The notes under the pieces were generated by a model. That model worked only from the letters and a program-made list of their open reading frames with translations. It was not told where the DNA came from and made no database searches. Positions 1 to 11,602 of a stretch of DNA of 27,805 nucleotides are shown here, in pieces; position 1 is the stretch's first letter, and every line of letters begins with the position of its first letter. Made by a program: the position numbers and the translations under genes. The stretch comes from Larix sibirica (lineage: Eukaryota > Streptophyta > Pinopsida > Pinales > Pinaceae): assembly GCA_004151065.3 (NCBI GenBank), contig NWUY0300002612.1:34930-62734 (forward strand), in the 5' to 3' direction.

Positions 1-300
1 ATCTCCCCCATACTAGGTTGTAGAGCACCTCGGTACTCTCAATGCAATAAACTAAATGCAATGGATCCACTAAAGCTAACTACCAACTAAAATAATAATA
101 AATTAAATGCATTCAACACAAGGATGGAAATAAAACATAAATAATGCATATGTGTGTAACTTGAAGGGTAAAAAATGCAATTATCCCTAGATTCCCTACA
201 TGGTGTTGTAAAGGTATAAAAGTGACCACAAGGGCTATGCACTGCTAGTGATACATCCTCCTCGAGGAGTGTGACATGATTGTGCCCTAACATTTCATGT
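1..300. repeat. Diverged dispersed repeat, copy A
   Basis: The stretch from about 60 to 297 aligns with 17501-17780. Shared landmarks are the CAATGG(A/G)TCCACT block, the AACATAAATAA(T/C)GCATATG block, GAGCTATGCA or GGGCTATGCA, and the ATCCTCC..GGGAGTGT block. Copy A lacks roughly 40 bases that copy B has. Identity looks near 70% by eye. No protein is convincingly encoded. The copies lie on either side of the 12-kb Ty3 insertion, so they could be two members of a dispersed family or the ends of an older element into which the Ty3 element inserted. Confidence 0.6.
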
Positions 301-3300
301 TAGTTCCTCCCAATTTAAATTGATTTAAGTGTCCCCTGTTTCTTTCCAATTTAGGCATGGTCCTAGAGGAATATAGAATACTATGAGAGATGTCCAATAA
401 TGCTAAGTGTGGCATTGTAAGAAAAATAAGTTTATCTACGTAGATGATTGTGATAAGGTGGAACACTTGGTTGTTGGTGTAACTATTATCGTGTGGATCT
501 ACCTTTTGGTAACATTCTATAGTTGTTACTACTAGAACAATTTGTAAGTGTTGTTTTGAAACAATGAGACTGCATATGCGGAGATAAAAGGCCAAAGTCG
601 TATATATAAATATGAAGAACTGTAGTTCATCTAGGAATAAAACACCTAAGAGAATTTGAACAAAAGATGTTCAACATAGTATATAGTGTACTAGTTACGG
701 GTTGTAGCCAAAGTAACTAAGCAATGCTAAAGAATTATAGGAGCAAAATCATTCTTCCCTTTGATTCCTAATATAGTGCAAGAAACTTTGTTATTCTCCA
801 TGGTGAATTGGTGGTATCTAGAGAATGAAAGGGTGCTAATGGATTAACATTATACTCATATAAGAGTGTGACTACAATATCAAAAATGTTGGAAGCAACA
901 TCCATCAATGTTGACTATTGGGTTGCAATTAGAAATGGTGGTGTAGGGATATTGATGCTAGTCCTGAGAATTGAGTGTCGACTCAATAGAGGCATTGTCC
1001 ATTGGTCCTAGTCTATGATTGGTGATGATGGAAAGAGATTGAACTCGATGACACAAGTATTTGCTAGAACATGTAACTTGTGTCTATATGAAGATATATC
1101 CAATGGTGTAAACATACTTGTGTAATGCTACAACTTATAAATGAAGTGAAAAGATGAGAGATTTTGATCCTGGATAGTGCACTAGCTTAGATGTGTGAAT
1201 GTAAGTAATGATTACTATGGAATAGACTCACTATTGGGAATTAGAGAGAAGCATAATCTTTATACCATAGAGTGTGTCTCCAAGGAAAGTGAGCCTATGA
1301 GTTCCTGTGTGTAATGTGAGAATGCCTAGAAGTTGCATGGTGAGGGCCAAAGTAGGGACTTCCATAAGGAGGATCCATATGTGAAATAGGTGTGCTAAAG
1401 TGGTTGGAAAATGGAAACATGAAGTAGAGTGTGTAGGCTATATAGGTGCCAAATAATTAATGTCTAAATGAAATTGATCATCTCCAATAATAGACGTCAT
1501 GTGCCATATGTACTATGTAACTACTCCATGATTGAAAATATCAAATCAACTCAAAGATAGTGTTTTGCAATGTTATATAGAATGGATCGGGTGTGTGTCG
1601 TGGAATCCCCTTGTGCATGAGAAGTGCATTGAACAATTTCTAGCTTAATACAAGTAGTAAGAACATGTTGTTATCTAGGATTGTGGAGCATGATTGTTGT
1701 TATAGAAGTACGGGGACAAGAATGTGGCTTACATGCTAGAGATCCATTGTCGTGAATGTCTTAGAGAGGTAGAGTGCAATGTGGTGTCTCTTGTAACTAA
1801 TAAGGAGTAGATTTAGTGATTCTTCATTTGGAAAAGTGTAGGGATGTTATGTAAGGTATTGCACATTTGAGTAGCAGATGAATTTATCTATGTCTCATAT
1901 GGATTATGTGCATGCTTGTAGAAGCACTTTGACATTTCATGTCACTCAATTGAGGAAAAGAGTGATGGGATTGTTCAACAAGTTTTTTCCATGGAATGAG
2001 ACATTGAACTTGTTAATATACTTGATTTGGTAATAATGTCACAGGTCTTGAAGTTGTAGCAACTGAGAGCACTATGGGAATAATGGATTAAGGGATATGA
2101 AGGAAGAGGGAGGGGACTGACAACATGTGTGTCAGGGTAATAATGGATCTTTTTATGTTATTAGGTGGGGTTGTTAGAAATTTAAATAAATGATGCGTTA
2201 TTGTGAATGGGGAATAAGGGGACTAAACAGTTCCAACAAGAGAGTGGGTTCTAGTTGGGGAAGGAGATGGAAGAGAAGGGTTAGTATTCTAGAATATTTT
2301 GAAGACGAATGTTGCAACCATATAAATTGGCTATTTGGTGCAAGGTATAACAATGAGAAAAATATATGTATGCAAGCTCACTGGTTGGGTTACAGGATTA
2401 TGAAGAAATTTTTTTATAGTATAGGTAAGCTCACATGATTTACCTTCTTTAAATATTTTATATGTGTTGTTGAAACCATCAAATAATGCATTTCAGTCGC
2501 ATTTATATGAGATGGCCAAGAGTAAGTTATAGTAGTATAAGGAGACATCTCATTTGATGGTGTGTCAAAAAGGCCCCAGAGAAAACATTAACTAAAAGAT
2601 GAAGGTCATCCTATTCTACCATTAAAGGTGATACAGAGAGAGGTGCCATGTGATGGGGATATGAAGATGGGTTACAAAATCTTGGGATATATGAGACTAT
2701 TTTGGCTTCCACTATAAAGGATGATTGTGGCTAGTTGGTCTTTCACATAATAATTTTTAATAAAAATGAGACCTAAAGAATTTTCCTTTTTCAATAAGAA
2801 TTAGGAGGGGTCTCTCACAACATTGTTGGGGAGAGTGACTATTTTTTGCTGAGAAGAGGGGCTAGGAAATGGAATTTGATCAAGAAAATCAGGTGCAGGC
2901 TCAAAATGCTCTAGTAGTTTATTTTTTTCATATAGATTTTTGGGGGTGGATGGGCATTGGAAGGCTCAAAAAGGGGAGGCATTGTGAAAGTGGTATTTTT
3001 GGTATTGACACCAATGAGGAGGTTGGAAATAAAAAATGAGACTAGTTTTGGGTTAGGTTCAAGTTTAGGGTTGTGGAATAATGGTCCTAGTGTAGTATTC
3101 AAATGAGGATGGGAAGGAGGAGGGTGAACAGTAATAATATGAGGGTGTTTATCAATTTTACAGTCCATAATGAGGGCACATAAGAAGGATTGATCTAAAA
3201 TTTTCCTCTCAAACAAAGACATTTCATGCCAAAAATCACTAGTAAACCATAATTAAATTTAAGAATAACTACCTTTCTAGAATTTATTATCTAGAGTTGG

Positions 3301-3442
3301 ATCTGGAACTTGGTAAAAAATCAACATATTGTTGGATGTTTCTTTCACTTAATGACTATTGTAGCTGCATCTATATTCACATCAATTTTTATAGGTAGCT
3401 AGAGGGTAAAAATGTTGTCTGAGGGAAAGACATAATACATAT
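301..3442. other. Unassigned intergenic DNA
   Basis: No recognisable gene, RNA or repeat structure is visible on either strand. The longest open stretch is a 103-codon minus-strand frame (2911-3222) that is proline-rich near its middle (PPPSHPH) and matches no family I know. It starts with a plausible methionine but has no neighbouring coding fragment in the same frame. The base composition and lack of CpG fit heavily decayed repeat DNA. Confidence 0.5.
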
Positions 3443-3774
3443 TGTTCAAGGAGCCTAGTCGGCCAGTCGACTAGGTCCTCCTGATCGACTTGCATATAGT
3501 CGGTCCATTTAGTCATGTTGGTTATGGTAACTGACATAAAAATTATGTAACATAATAACTATATGTATCAAATATATAATAGGATGGTGAGCCAAGGAAG
3601 GGAGATGTTGTTTATACATATTTGGCCTGCCTGATAATTAAAGATACTTGCTCCTTGGGTCCCCATTACTCTATTTTCCTGCTCTCTCATGTATGTGTGA
3701 TTATGCGTGTAATGTACATATATGTATGATCGATGTGCTACTCCTAAATCCATGTAATCCCTCATATTACAACA
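3443..3774 (+). repeat. 5' LTR
   Basis: It begins TGTTCAAGG and ends TTACAACA. It aligns without gaps to the 3' LTR with about 50 mismatches in 332 positions by manual count. It contains a TATA-like box (TATATAAT, 3573-3580) and an ATTAAA poly(A)-like signal (3637-3642). The LTR is short for a 12-kb element. Its first 65 bases contain a perfect hairpin (3454-3461 pairing with 3468-3475, loop of 6) and a near-perfect one (3483-3490 with 3498-3505). Many differences from the right LTR are C/T or G/A. Confidence 0.92.
3573..3580 (+). promoter_or_regulatory. LTR TATA-like box
   Basis: TATATAAT lies 130 bases into the LTR and is conserved at the same offset in the other LTR (15481-15488), inside a block without mismatches. 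It is followed 64 bases later by a conserved ATTAAA, which fits a short R region between transcription start and poly(A) site. Confidence 0.5.
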
Positions 3775-3775
3775 T

Positions 3776-3793
3776 TGGTTCTGTTGTCGGTAG
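3776..3793 (+). other. Primer-binding site, tRNA-Asp-like
   Basis: One base after the LTR end, the sequence TGGTTCTGTTGTCGGTAG begins. Compared with the sequence complementary to the 3' end of plant tRNA-Asp (TGGCGCCGTTGCCGGGG, from memory), TGG, the central GTTG and CGG are kept. Three of the differences are C to T. The iMet-type TGGTATCAGAG does not fit. tRNA-Asp primers are known from Athila and some Tat elements. Confidence 0.6.
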
Positions 3794-5269
3794 TATTGAC
3801 TCGAGACATGAAACATGCATACATATGGTGTGAGAGGGAAATTAGAGCCTATTGGAACTAGAAAATGGCAAATTATATCCAAAATTATTCTAGAAGGAAT
3901 AAACTAATGCTTGTACATGCCCGAAATTATTTCTCACTGAGTCCCATGAAAGATTCATAGAAGTCGTTCCCCATGAAATAAAGAAATTTCTTGACGTTGT
4001 TCATAACCAAGTTGGACTCACAGAATGAAAGACTCGTAATGCACAAGCTCTATAATGGAGGACAGACGAATTTATATGAATGGTTCAAAAAGATATGCAA
4101 AGATTTTTGTGAAGAAAAATATATATAGAAGAAAGATCATTAGTCGACCAAGTCCAGTGCATATTTTACATCGACCTTAATGAAGGATTTTTTTCTCTAT
4201 AATAAGCCTACTATACAAATTCTTAATCGAAAATGAAGTTGGTGACATAGTCAAACCATGACCTCCATTAGACGTGCTTGTTTCATCAAATTTGGAGCAG
4301 ACACAAAAATACCGGGAGCGTTTTGTCAACGAACGCGAGTGGGAATTGTTTTTGAACAAATGATGCCTATTGTTGAACCCACTTGTATCGAACAATAAGA
4401 GTTGGGTCAGCAATGGGGGGGGTCGCTAACCATATGCTTTGAATAAAAGAATGATACCAGTTGAAAGAAGACCATGAGAATGAAGCCCCGCAAAAAGTCA
4501 AGTCCACTCCGACGAAACAAGTGCCCAGCTACTCACAAAAAATAACATGCATTCAAATATTAGAAAGAGAAAAATGGTACAAGTGGTGAAAGCAGATGAG
4601 AGATATTGCATGTCCTTTGCATAAAAAAGAAAACTAAAGCAAAAATCGGTCAAGATGGTCAAGCAACCAAAAGGCCTTCCTAATTCAAGGGAAATTCGGC
4701 CAAAAGAGAGAGAAGGTGATGTTTCGATGCTGGTAGATTGATCGCACAAGATGGTGTTGACCCCACAAGCTATACACATTACAATTCCATATGCTTTAAC
4801 TCTCGTCAAGTATGTACATATGATAATGACAACTAGGCCGACCATTAGACAAATTTTTTAGTGTTATATGGGACTGATATAAGGCAATAGTAGCATATGG
4901 AGTAAACTACATCAATGCAAACAAATTGCATATAGGTTGATGATACAATGGCTAGCGCATGGTAACTGGATTACCTTCACACCCAAATTCAGAAGACATT
5001 CTTTTAATTTATTTTACTCAGAACATGTGGAGGTACCCCCCTGCAAGCGACATTACTGATTGAAGCGACTAGGCCATCGGGTATCCGACCTAGTGACGAA
5101 GAGTCCTGAGAATAAGTACATTTTTCATGGTACAATTCGCACCATCAAGAAGTTGGCATCAATCGTCAAGTAATAAGTTAATCAGTAAGTCTATTTTCTC
5201 TAGTGACTAGTAAACACTCTACTCCTATCAGTGTGACTTACTGCATTCTAGTAAATACTCCTATTTTTT
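3794..5269 (+). pseudogene. Leader and probable N-terminal part of gag, decayed
   Basis: No long open frame survives, but readable pieces suggest coding sequence. From 3933 to about 4195, one frame runs for almost 90 codons with a handful of stops, mostly TGA or TAA. It contains the acidic/aliphatic stretch HEIKKFLDVVHNQVGLTE. Another piece in a shifted frame at 4262-4340 reads LEQTQKYRERFVNEREWELF, which looks like a coiled coil. If both belong to gag, the protein had a very long N-terminal region before the capsid domain. I cannot place the start codon. The minus-strand open frames here are shadows. Confidence 0.4.
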
Positions 5270-6702
5270 AAGGGATGGTGACCCCAAAAAATATTGGTTT
5301 GGATTCGAAGCACTCTCGCAAGTTAACCTCATCGATGATGAGAATCAACAAATTGCATAGTTTGTAGGAGGTATTAGAAATAGAGCTCTCACCTAGTACA
5401 TGAATCTTATGGAAGAGGGTCCCAAGACGAAACAAAAAATAAAATATAACTTCCTATATATTTGTAAAGTCGGCGATACCAAGCATCTAGTCGAGCATAA
5501 ACTAAAATAAATCAAGCAACGAATAGGAGAAATAGTACACGAATATGATAGAAGATTCAAAGATCTCCTCATCCATATGCCATCAAAGATGGACTAAGAT
5601 GTTGTAATCGAGTTTTTTGTTGTAGGTCTACAACCCAGAATCAAGACACCACTCTTATTGCATGAGTATACAACCTATGATGATGTCTTAAAGAAATATC
5701 TAAGAGTCGAGTCGAATATAGATTACTTGACCGTACCTAGTGAAAGACGACTAGAAGAAAAGATTGAAACAATACAAGGATCACTTCAGCATCTCACCAT
5801 GAGGAATAAGGGTATATGGTGTGACACCTGCTCGAGAGAAGGCCACACGAGATACAATTGCCCCTATGATGAGAAAATAAGATATCATGATAACCGAAAC
5901 ACATACCAGAGAGAAACCAAACAACTCGAAGAAAATCCAAGAGTATTTCTAGAAGAGCGTAAACCAAAGAATTTCCACACAACCCAAACAAGCTATTTTT
6001 GCGACATTTGTGAAAGGTTTGAACCTCATTCCATGACAGAATGCCCCTATAATGTCGACAATTTAAAACCAAAATGGTGTGGAATATGTCAAACGACACA
6101 ACATTCGACTACATAATGTATCTTGAGAAATTAAAGACTAAAGAAAATTATCATACAATGTAGAAGACACATACTGTCAAGCAGAAAAGACAAGACGGTC
6201 ACAACAACAACCAGTGCAACAATGGAAACAACCAACGAGGCAGATAATACAATCATGGAAGACACAAAAATCGGGGATACAAGCCACCAGGTCGTGGAAA
6301 GCCATGTTGCTTTGTGTGCTACAATGAAGAACATCGAAGTCCCAACTGTCCATGGAAGGACATAACAGACTTAAAATTTTATACAAAATGTGATGTAGGA
6401 GAGCACAATTTAGAAGAGTGGCATGCCCCATCATGTCAGAAGAACTTAATAATAAAAGGAATGTTAATCTCTTGTCTAGTGTCCCTAAGCATGATGCATT
6501 GAATACTAAAAATTTGCACATAATCACCATAGAAGGTACAAATATTGGAGGGGATAACCCCCATGTCACAATAATACAAAGAATGGAAGATGACTATCCT
6601 AACCCACCGAAGAAAAAAGAAATATTTACCAATGCTACAAAAATATTTACAGAAATTGCAGCTGAAGAAAACACTGCAGACTCCTTAAATAAAACACATT
6701 AA
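5270..6702 (+). pseudogene. gag: gag: capsid domain plus multi-knuckle nucleocapsid (broken)
   Basis: Gag forms the virus-like particle and packages element RNA. A capsid region of the Retrotrans_gag type is readable from about 5280 to 5710. It has the FVGGIRNRALT core and, later, GEIVHEYDRRFKDLL and VVGLQPRIKTPLL, with stops at tryptophan or glutamine positions. After it come CCHC zinc knuckles: CDTCSREGHTRYNC (5820-5861), CDICERFEPHSMTEC (6000-6044, one extra residue), CGICQTTQHSTT then a stop then C (6078-6119), and CFVCYNEEHRSPNC (6308-6349). A damaged fifth (about 6380-6430) has lost its first Cys. Between knuckles 3 and 4 is a basic Asn/Gly/Arg-rich linker. Frames change near 6117 and 6415. 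The C-terminal tail ends at a TAA at 6700-6702. The family assignment is secure; the number of knuckles is unusual. Confidence 0.85.
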
Positions 6703-6814
6703 TGAGCTATTACAACTCTTAACAAAGGAAGAAGTTGTTGCACGATTAATTGAGTTAATGTATAGTATTTGAAATAACTCAACAGACGAAAGGATCACTA
6801 AAAAGCTTTGCAGT

Positions 6815-7323
6815 TTGAATCAAAAATACAAAATTGATATTGACCCCCTTATTGACCTCGAAGTCGAAGGGTTCTGTATTTCACAAGTCGTCCTTGAATT
6901 TGGGTCACAAGCTAATATAATGACAAGGTTGACGTGGGAAGGTTTGGTTCAACCACAACTAGTAGAATTGGTCATCTACCTTAAACTTGTCGACCAAGGA
7001 CTTATCAAAACCACTGGTGTATGGAAAAATATTAATACCACAATTATGGGTATCGGCACACATATTAATTTTGAAATCATCGACCCAAGGGAAGGATCTA
7101 AATCATTCCCAGAATTAGTCGTTCGACCCAGGGTAAAAAAATGAAAGCTTCTATTTCCTTAGAAAAATATAGAATCAAATTGAAAGGCGAAGGAAAACAG
7201 GCCATAGTACCCATAAATCCATTTCAAGGGAAACCTAGGGCAAAACCAGATGATAATGATGGAGGTATAAGACAATTATACCAAGTCATGCAAGAAAATG
7301 AATATTTAATAGAACTTAACTAA
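6815..7323 (+). pseudogene. Retropepsin-like protease segment of pol (broken)
   Basis: This is the aspartic protease that would cut the Gag-Pol polyprotein. The hallmark loop is seen as VVLEFGSQANIM. In the family the position before the phenylalanine is the catalytic Asp of a D-x-G-S/T loop; here it is Glu (GAA at 6896-6898), so activity should be lost. Downstream, GVWKNINTTIMGIGTHINFEI supplies the flap/strand region. The reading frame shifts by one at a run of A's near 7135-7143 and continues as KASISLEKYRIKLKGEGK to a stop at 7321. The start is not defined because this part was made as a polyprotein with gag or pol. Confidence 0.75.
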
Positions 7324-7626
7324 TTTGGTGAAATCCATCTGGGTTCTCCTATGTTCGTTGAACAAAATTCCGACTTTGAACTATATGACTGGCAGATTGA
7401 AAATTATGAAAAAAAACACAAGACAATGTTGGACAGTTGAAGCTATCGTTCGATGACCAACATGAAAATGCTTTTCAATAACTACAATCCCAAAAATATT
7501 CGAAAAAAGAGAAAAATAATATCCAACACTTATACCATCAAAAAATGAACCAACAAATTTGCCCCCTCTAAGGTTCAAGGAACGTGAGTCGCCAATACTT
7601 CATGTCAAACAAGTATCTAAGGCCAT

Positions 7627-8100
7627 AGGTGAATAAGGACGATTGCAAAGACTAGTCGAAACATTCACAGGACAAGCAACTTAATGGTGGTATACCCATC
7701 AGTCATGCCTACAGACATGGACAACCACATCAACGTATTTCATTGAAATATTTGGAGGAAAGAAATTAATACCTAAACTCAAAATTTAGAAATTTGTACT
7801 AGGTATGGATCCCGTCGTCCATATAGAGAAATGAAAAAAGAATGGAGACGAGTAGGATAGAAAGATGAAATAATTTGGACACACTTGTTTCCAAGTACCT
7901 TAGATGACTTACCCAACAAATGGTACAAATTGTAAGAAGTGAGAGGAGAAACCTTCAACTAGTATAACCTTAGAGAATCTTTTATTAAAGATTTATCCTT
8001 CTCCCCTACAGAACAATGCCTTCATGACGCAGTTCAAGAATAGCACTAGTTCATTAAACCGACAACAAAAGAAAACAACTTGAGCATCTGACCAACCTTA
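7627..8100 (+). pseudogene. Second capsid-like segment between protease and RT (broken)
   Basis: This segment reads like a Ty3 Gag capsid domain, although gag lies 1.3 kb upstream. Visible blocks are FTGQAT-stop-WWYTHQ with TYFIEIFGG after it, FVLGMDPVVHIEK, KEWRRVG, and LFPSTLDDLPNKWYKL followed by EVRGETF and LRESFIKDLSFSP. These match the usual order of F-x-G-x-A-x-x-W-W, D-P-x-x-H-I, and L-x-x-L-x-x-x-W-Y in Retrotrans_gag domains. Stops sit where Gln or Trp would be expected, and one frameshift lies near 7835. It is collinear with pol and not inverted. It could be a domain native to this family or a captured second gag. I cannot compare it with databases. Confidence 0.65.
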
Positions 8101-8339
8101 GAATGTAAATCAATTTCCATTAAAAAGAAGCTCAGTTAGATTAAGCAACAACTCGACTAGAGATGGAGAACGAACATACTTATGGAAAAAAAAATTGATC
8201 GAAAAGAGAGTACCCATGAGTAATTCATCCAGTAAAAAGGAATTTTAAAATTTCCATCAAAGAAGAGAAGAACAAAGATGACAACAAACAATTTTCCCCG
8301 GATTTCACAACATTTAAAGAAGGTGAATGACCAATCAAT

Positions 8340-9952
8340 GAATCAAAAGGACCCGAATGGGCACTGAAATTAAGACAAAGGAAGTTGACATATCTATTGA
8401 CGGTTGACCAAAAATGGAAAATATATGTCTCTATTGGTAAAAAAAAACATACCGCGGAAATAACTAACCTACTTAAAGAATACTAGGATGTATTTGCTCG
8501 AGACTATAAAGATTTGAAAGGATTGCTACAAGAAATGGGAGAGATGAAAATTGATACAATGCATGATGCTAAACCTATCAAGAAATGACCATACAAGTTA
8601 TCCCACAAGTATAATGACATAGTCAAGAAAGAAATTGAAAACATGTTAAATGCATGCATAATATATCGAGTTGATCAATCCAAGTGGGTCAGCCCCATGG
8701 TCAACTAGCTAAAAAATCATGACAAAAAAACTGTGTTTGCATTGACTTCAAAGTTCTAAATAAAATAACCCTCACAGACCCCTTCCTGACCCCCTTTGCC
8801 AATGAAATCATCAATGAAATCATTGGGCATGAATGCTACTCGGTCACCGACCGATTTTCTGGTTATAACCAGGTTTCCATTGTGAAAGAAGACCAACATA
8901 AGACTATATTTATCCGTGAATTTGGGTCATTTTCTTACAGAGTCATGCCATTTGGCCTAAAGAATGCCCCAACTATTTTCTCTAGAATAGTTTTAAAATA
9001 TTTTCAAGAATTTTTATATAAAACAATTGTTGTTTTCTTCGATGACTAGACCATATACTTAGTGCTCAAAGACCACGTACAATGGATTTGTCTAATGCTA
9101 GAGAGGTACAGACAAATGCAGTTCTCTTTAAATATAAATAAATGCATATTTTCCACACCAATAGGAATACTATTGGGCCATGTCATGTGTAAGGATGGCA
9201 TAAAGGTGGACTTAGCCAAAATAAAAGTTATCTTCTATTTAAAACCACCTGTAAACCCCAAGCAATTTAGAATCTTGCTTGGACATAATGGATATTATAG
9301 AATATTCATTCGACATTATTCTAACATCACATTTCCATTAGAAGAATTACTTAGCGTAAAGGTTGAATTCTCATGGACATCAGAATGTGAACATTCTTTC
9401 GAGTTGCTTAAAAGAAAACTAGTTGAAGCTCCAATACTTAAATTTCCTAATTGGTCGAAGAAGTTACATGTCCATATTGATGCGTTAGGCATGAAAGTCG
9501 AAGTAGTATTAACAAAACCCAGAGATGATGGACTTAGCTACCCCAATGCATACGCTAATCACAAGCTAAAAAAAGCCAAAAGAAATTACTCAACAACTAA
9601 ATGAGAAGGATTGGGAATGATATTTACACAACATAAATACCGACATTACCTATTGGATAATCCATTTATAGTTTATACAGACCATCAAGCTTGCAGATAC
9701 TTGGTGAATAAAGCACTTAACCATGGTTGTATATGTTGATGGCTCTTGTTGTTTCAGAAATTTGAATTTGAAATTATAGTCCAACCTAGAAAGTTGAATG
9801 TCAGTCCCAACCACTTGTCATGCATTGAAACAGGAGAAGAACCAGTTGACATCGGTGATGAAGTACACAAAGCACACCTTTTTAGTATAGAAGTGATACC
9901 AAATGAACTAGCAGATATTGTAAAATTTTTACAAGAAGGCCAGGCACCTTAA
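8340..9952 (+). pseudogene. Reverse transcriptase and RNase H segment of pol (broken)
   Basis: RT copies element RNA into DNA and RNase H removes the RNA strand. The N-terminal signature is readable as LLKEY-stop-DVFARDYKDLKG. It is followed by SKWVSPMV, then VTDRFSGYNQVSI (first catalytic Asp kept), FGSFSYRVMPFGLKNAP, and VVFFDD followed by a TAG where Trp is usual (DD at 9041-9046). After that a 180-codon open frame (9062-9604) covers the thumb/connection (LLGHVMCKDGIKVD, LLGHNGYYRIFIRHYS) and the start of RNase H (HVHIDALG). The RNase H Glu and Asp survive in EGLGMIF and YTDHQAC. The last catalytic Asp is Asn in NVSPNHLS. There are several frameshifts in 8700-8800. Confidence 0.92.
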
Positions 9953-9989
9953 GGAACATAAGAAAAAAAGAAAAAATATTAGCAATGAA

Positions 9990-11150
9990 AGCATCACTAT
10001 ACATAATAATCAATGGGTATTTATACAAAAGAGGGCTTGACGACATACTTCGTCAATGCACACTTGAGCATGAACGAAAAGACATCATACAGGAAGCACA
10101 TTCGAGAGTTGAAGGAGTACATTTTCATGTCGACACTACCGCTTGAAAAATCTTACATTCAGGACTATGGTGGCCATCCCTTCATAAAGACTGCAAAGCT
10201 CATGTGAACAAGTGCAAAAAATGCCAAAGAATGGGTCAACCATTAAGATGACATGAAATGCCTTTTATATCTGTTAATCCCAACCTTACATTTGAAATAT
10301 GGGCAATAGCTTTCATTGGATCCTTCCCAAACCCTAGTTGTCGGACCAGGGCACGATATATTATTACTGCAGTAGAGTATGTAAAATTGTTATTCAAAAC
10401 CAGTTGAAGCCTACACTAGCGAAGTCACATTCTGATTCATTTATAAGAATATAATCACAAGGTTTGGGTGCCTGTTAACACTCATTAATGATCAAGGCAT
10501 GCACTTTGTTAATAGAATTATTAAACTATTAACCACGGAATCCATGATAGATCATTATAAAGGTACAACCTACCACCCCCATTCAAATGGGTATGTTGAG
10601 TCGTTTAACAAAATACTAACTAAAGGATTAACAAATATCTGCAACCTTGACAAAGATGACTAGGACGACAAGGTTCTCGCCCTATTATGGGTATACATAA
10701 CGACATATAAAATATCGACGGGTCAAACACCATTTAAGATAGTATATGGAAAAGAAGCAGTCGTCCCTTTTCACTTTAAACAACAAGCACCGGGTATTTC
10801 CCAAGTTTTACATATCGACATTCTTCAAGCAACCCAAGATAGAATATTTGTCTTACAAAATTTGGAAGAGGACATAATGATTGATATACATCATCAAGAA
10901 TCCTAGAAGACACAACAAAAATCTTGGCATGACTAGAACGTCAAAAGCAAAGACATCTCGATTGGCAACCTAGTACTATTATACAATAGTCGAATAAAAA
11001 GGAAAACCGAAAAAAACTAGAGACTGGATGGTTAGGGCCCTACATAGTGGAAGAACTTAATAGCAATGGGTTCGTAATACTAAAAACCCTTCAAGGACTT
11101 GTCTTCAAAAATGTCCTGAATGGTGCATGACTAAAACATTATCGGTTATG
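9990..11150 (+). pseudogene. DD35E integrase segment of pol (broken)
   Basis: Integrase joins the cDNA to host DNA. The zinc-binding HHCC domain is seen across 10075-10250, ending in HVNKCKKCQRMGQP. In the catalytic core the first Asp is replaced by Ala in WAIAFIGSF (GCT at 10309-10311). The second Asp (10490-10492, in NDQGMHF) and the Glu (10598-10600, in NGYVESFNK) are kept, with exactly 35 residues between them. Further on, GQTPFKIVYGKEAVVP and the C-terminal GPYIVEELNSNGF are typical of Ty3 integrases. The end is near KHYR at about 11150. I see no chromodomain. Many stops and shifts interrupt it. Confidence 0.9.
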
Positions 11151-11602
11151 AAGGAGGCACAATGTCGACTAGTGCTGTATCATCACTAATCAGACGTCGT
11201 GTACCGGATTTTTTAGAATAAGGAAAAACTAATTAATTTCCATTATAATTAAAAATAATTTACATTAACCAACTTAGAAAATACTATAAAAATAATTAAT
11301 AAATGAATTGCTTTTACAGAGTGGATGCAACATAGGAAACCTAGGAGTAAACCGGGCAAAAGAGGTTGAGCATGAGATCACAAAAGGACATCAATTTCAA
11401 AGCAATCGACTTGCTTATAGTGATGACTGGAGGTACAAAGATACAAAGAAATATTCATGGAAATCAACGACTAGAGAAACAGCTAGACGACTAGAGACAT
11501 TGAGTGAAGGATCGATGAGAGTACTAGGAAATGCAAAGACTACCAGGCATGCCACCCGAGGAACAAAGAAAACTTCCTGGAGAAGTTACGCCACATGCAT
11601 GA

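Noticed and set aside
2911-3222. 103-codon minus-strand frame starting MSLFERKIL
   Set aside because: It has no recognisable domain, no adjoining coding sequence and no promoter evidence. It is noted only as an open stretch.
4177-4845. Minus-strand open frames of 78 and 115 codons, the latter with hydrophobic stretches
   Set aside because: They lie antisense to the gag N-terminal region. The hydrophobicity arises from complementing A/G-rich codons, and there is no supporting motif.
5794-6569. Minus-strand open frames of 101, 67 and 130 codons
   Set aside because: They overlap the gag zinc-knuckle region, whose + strand reading is clearly real. They are shadows.
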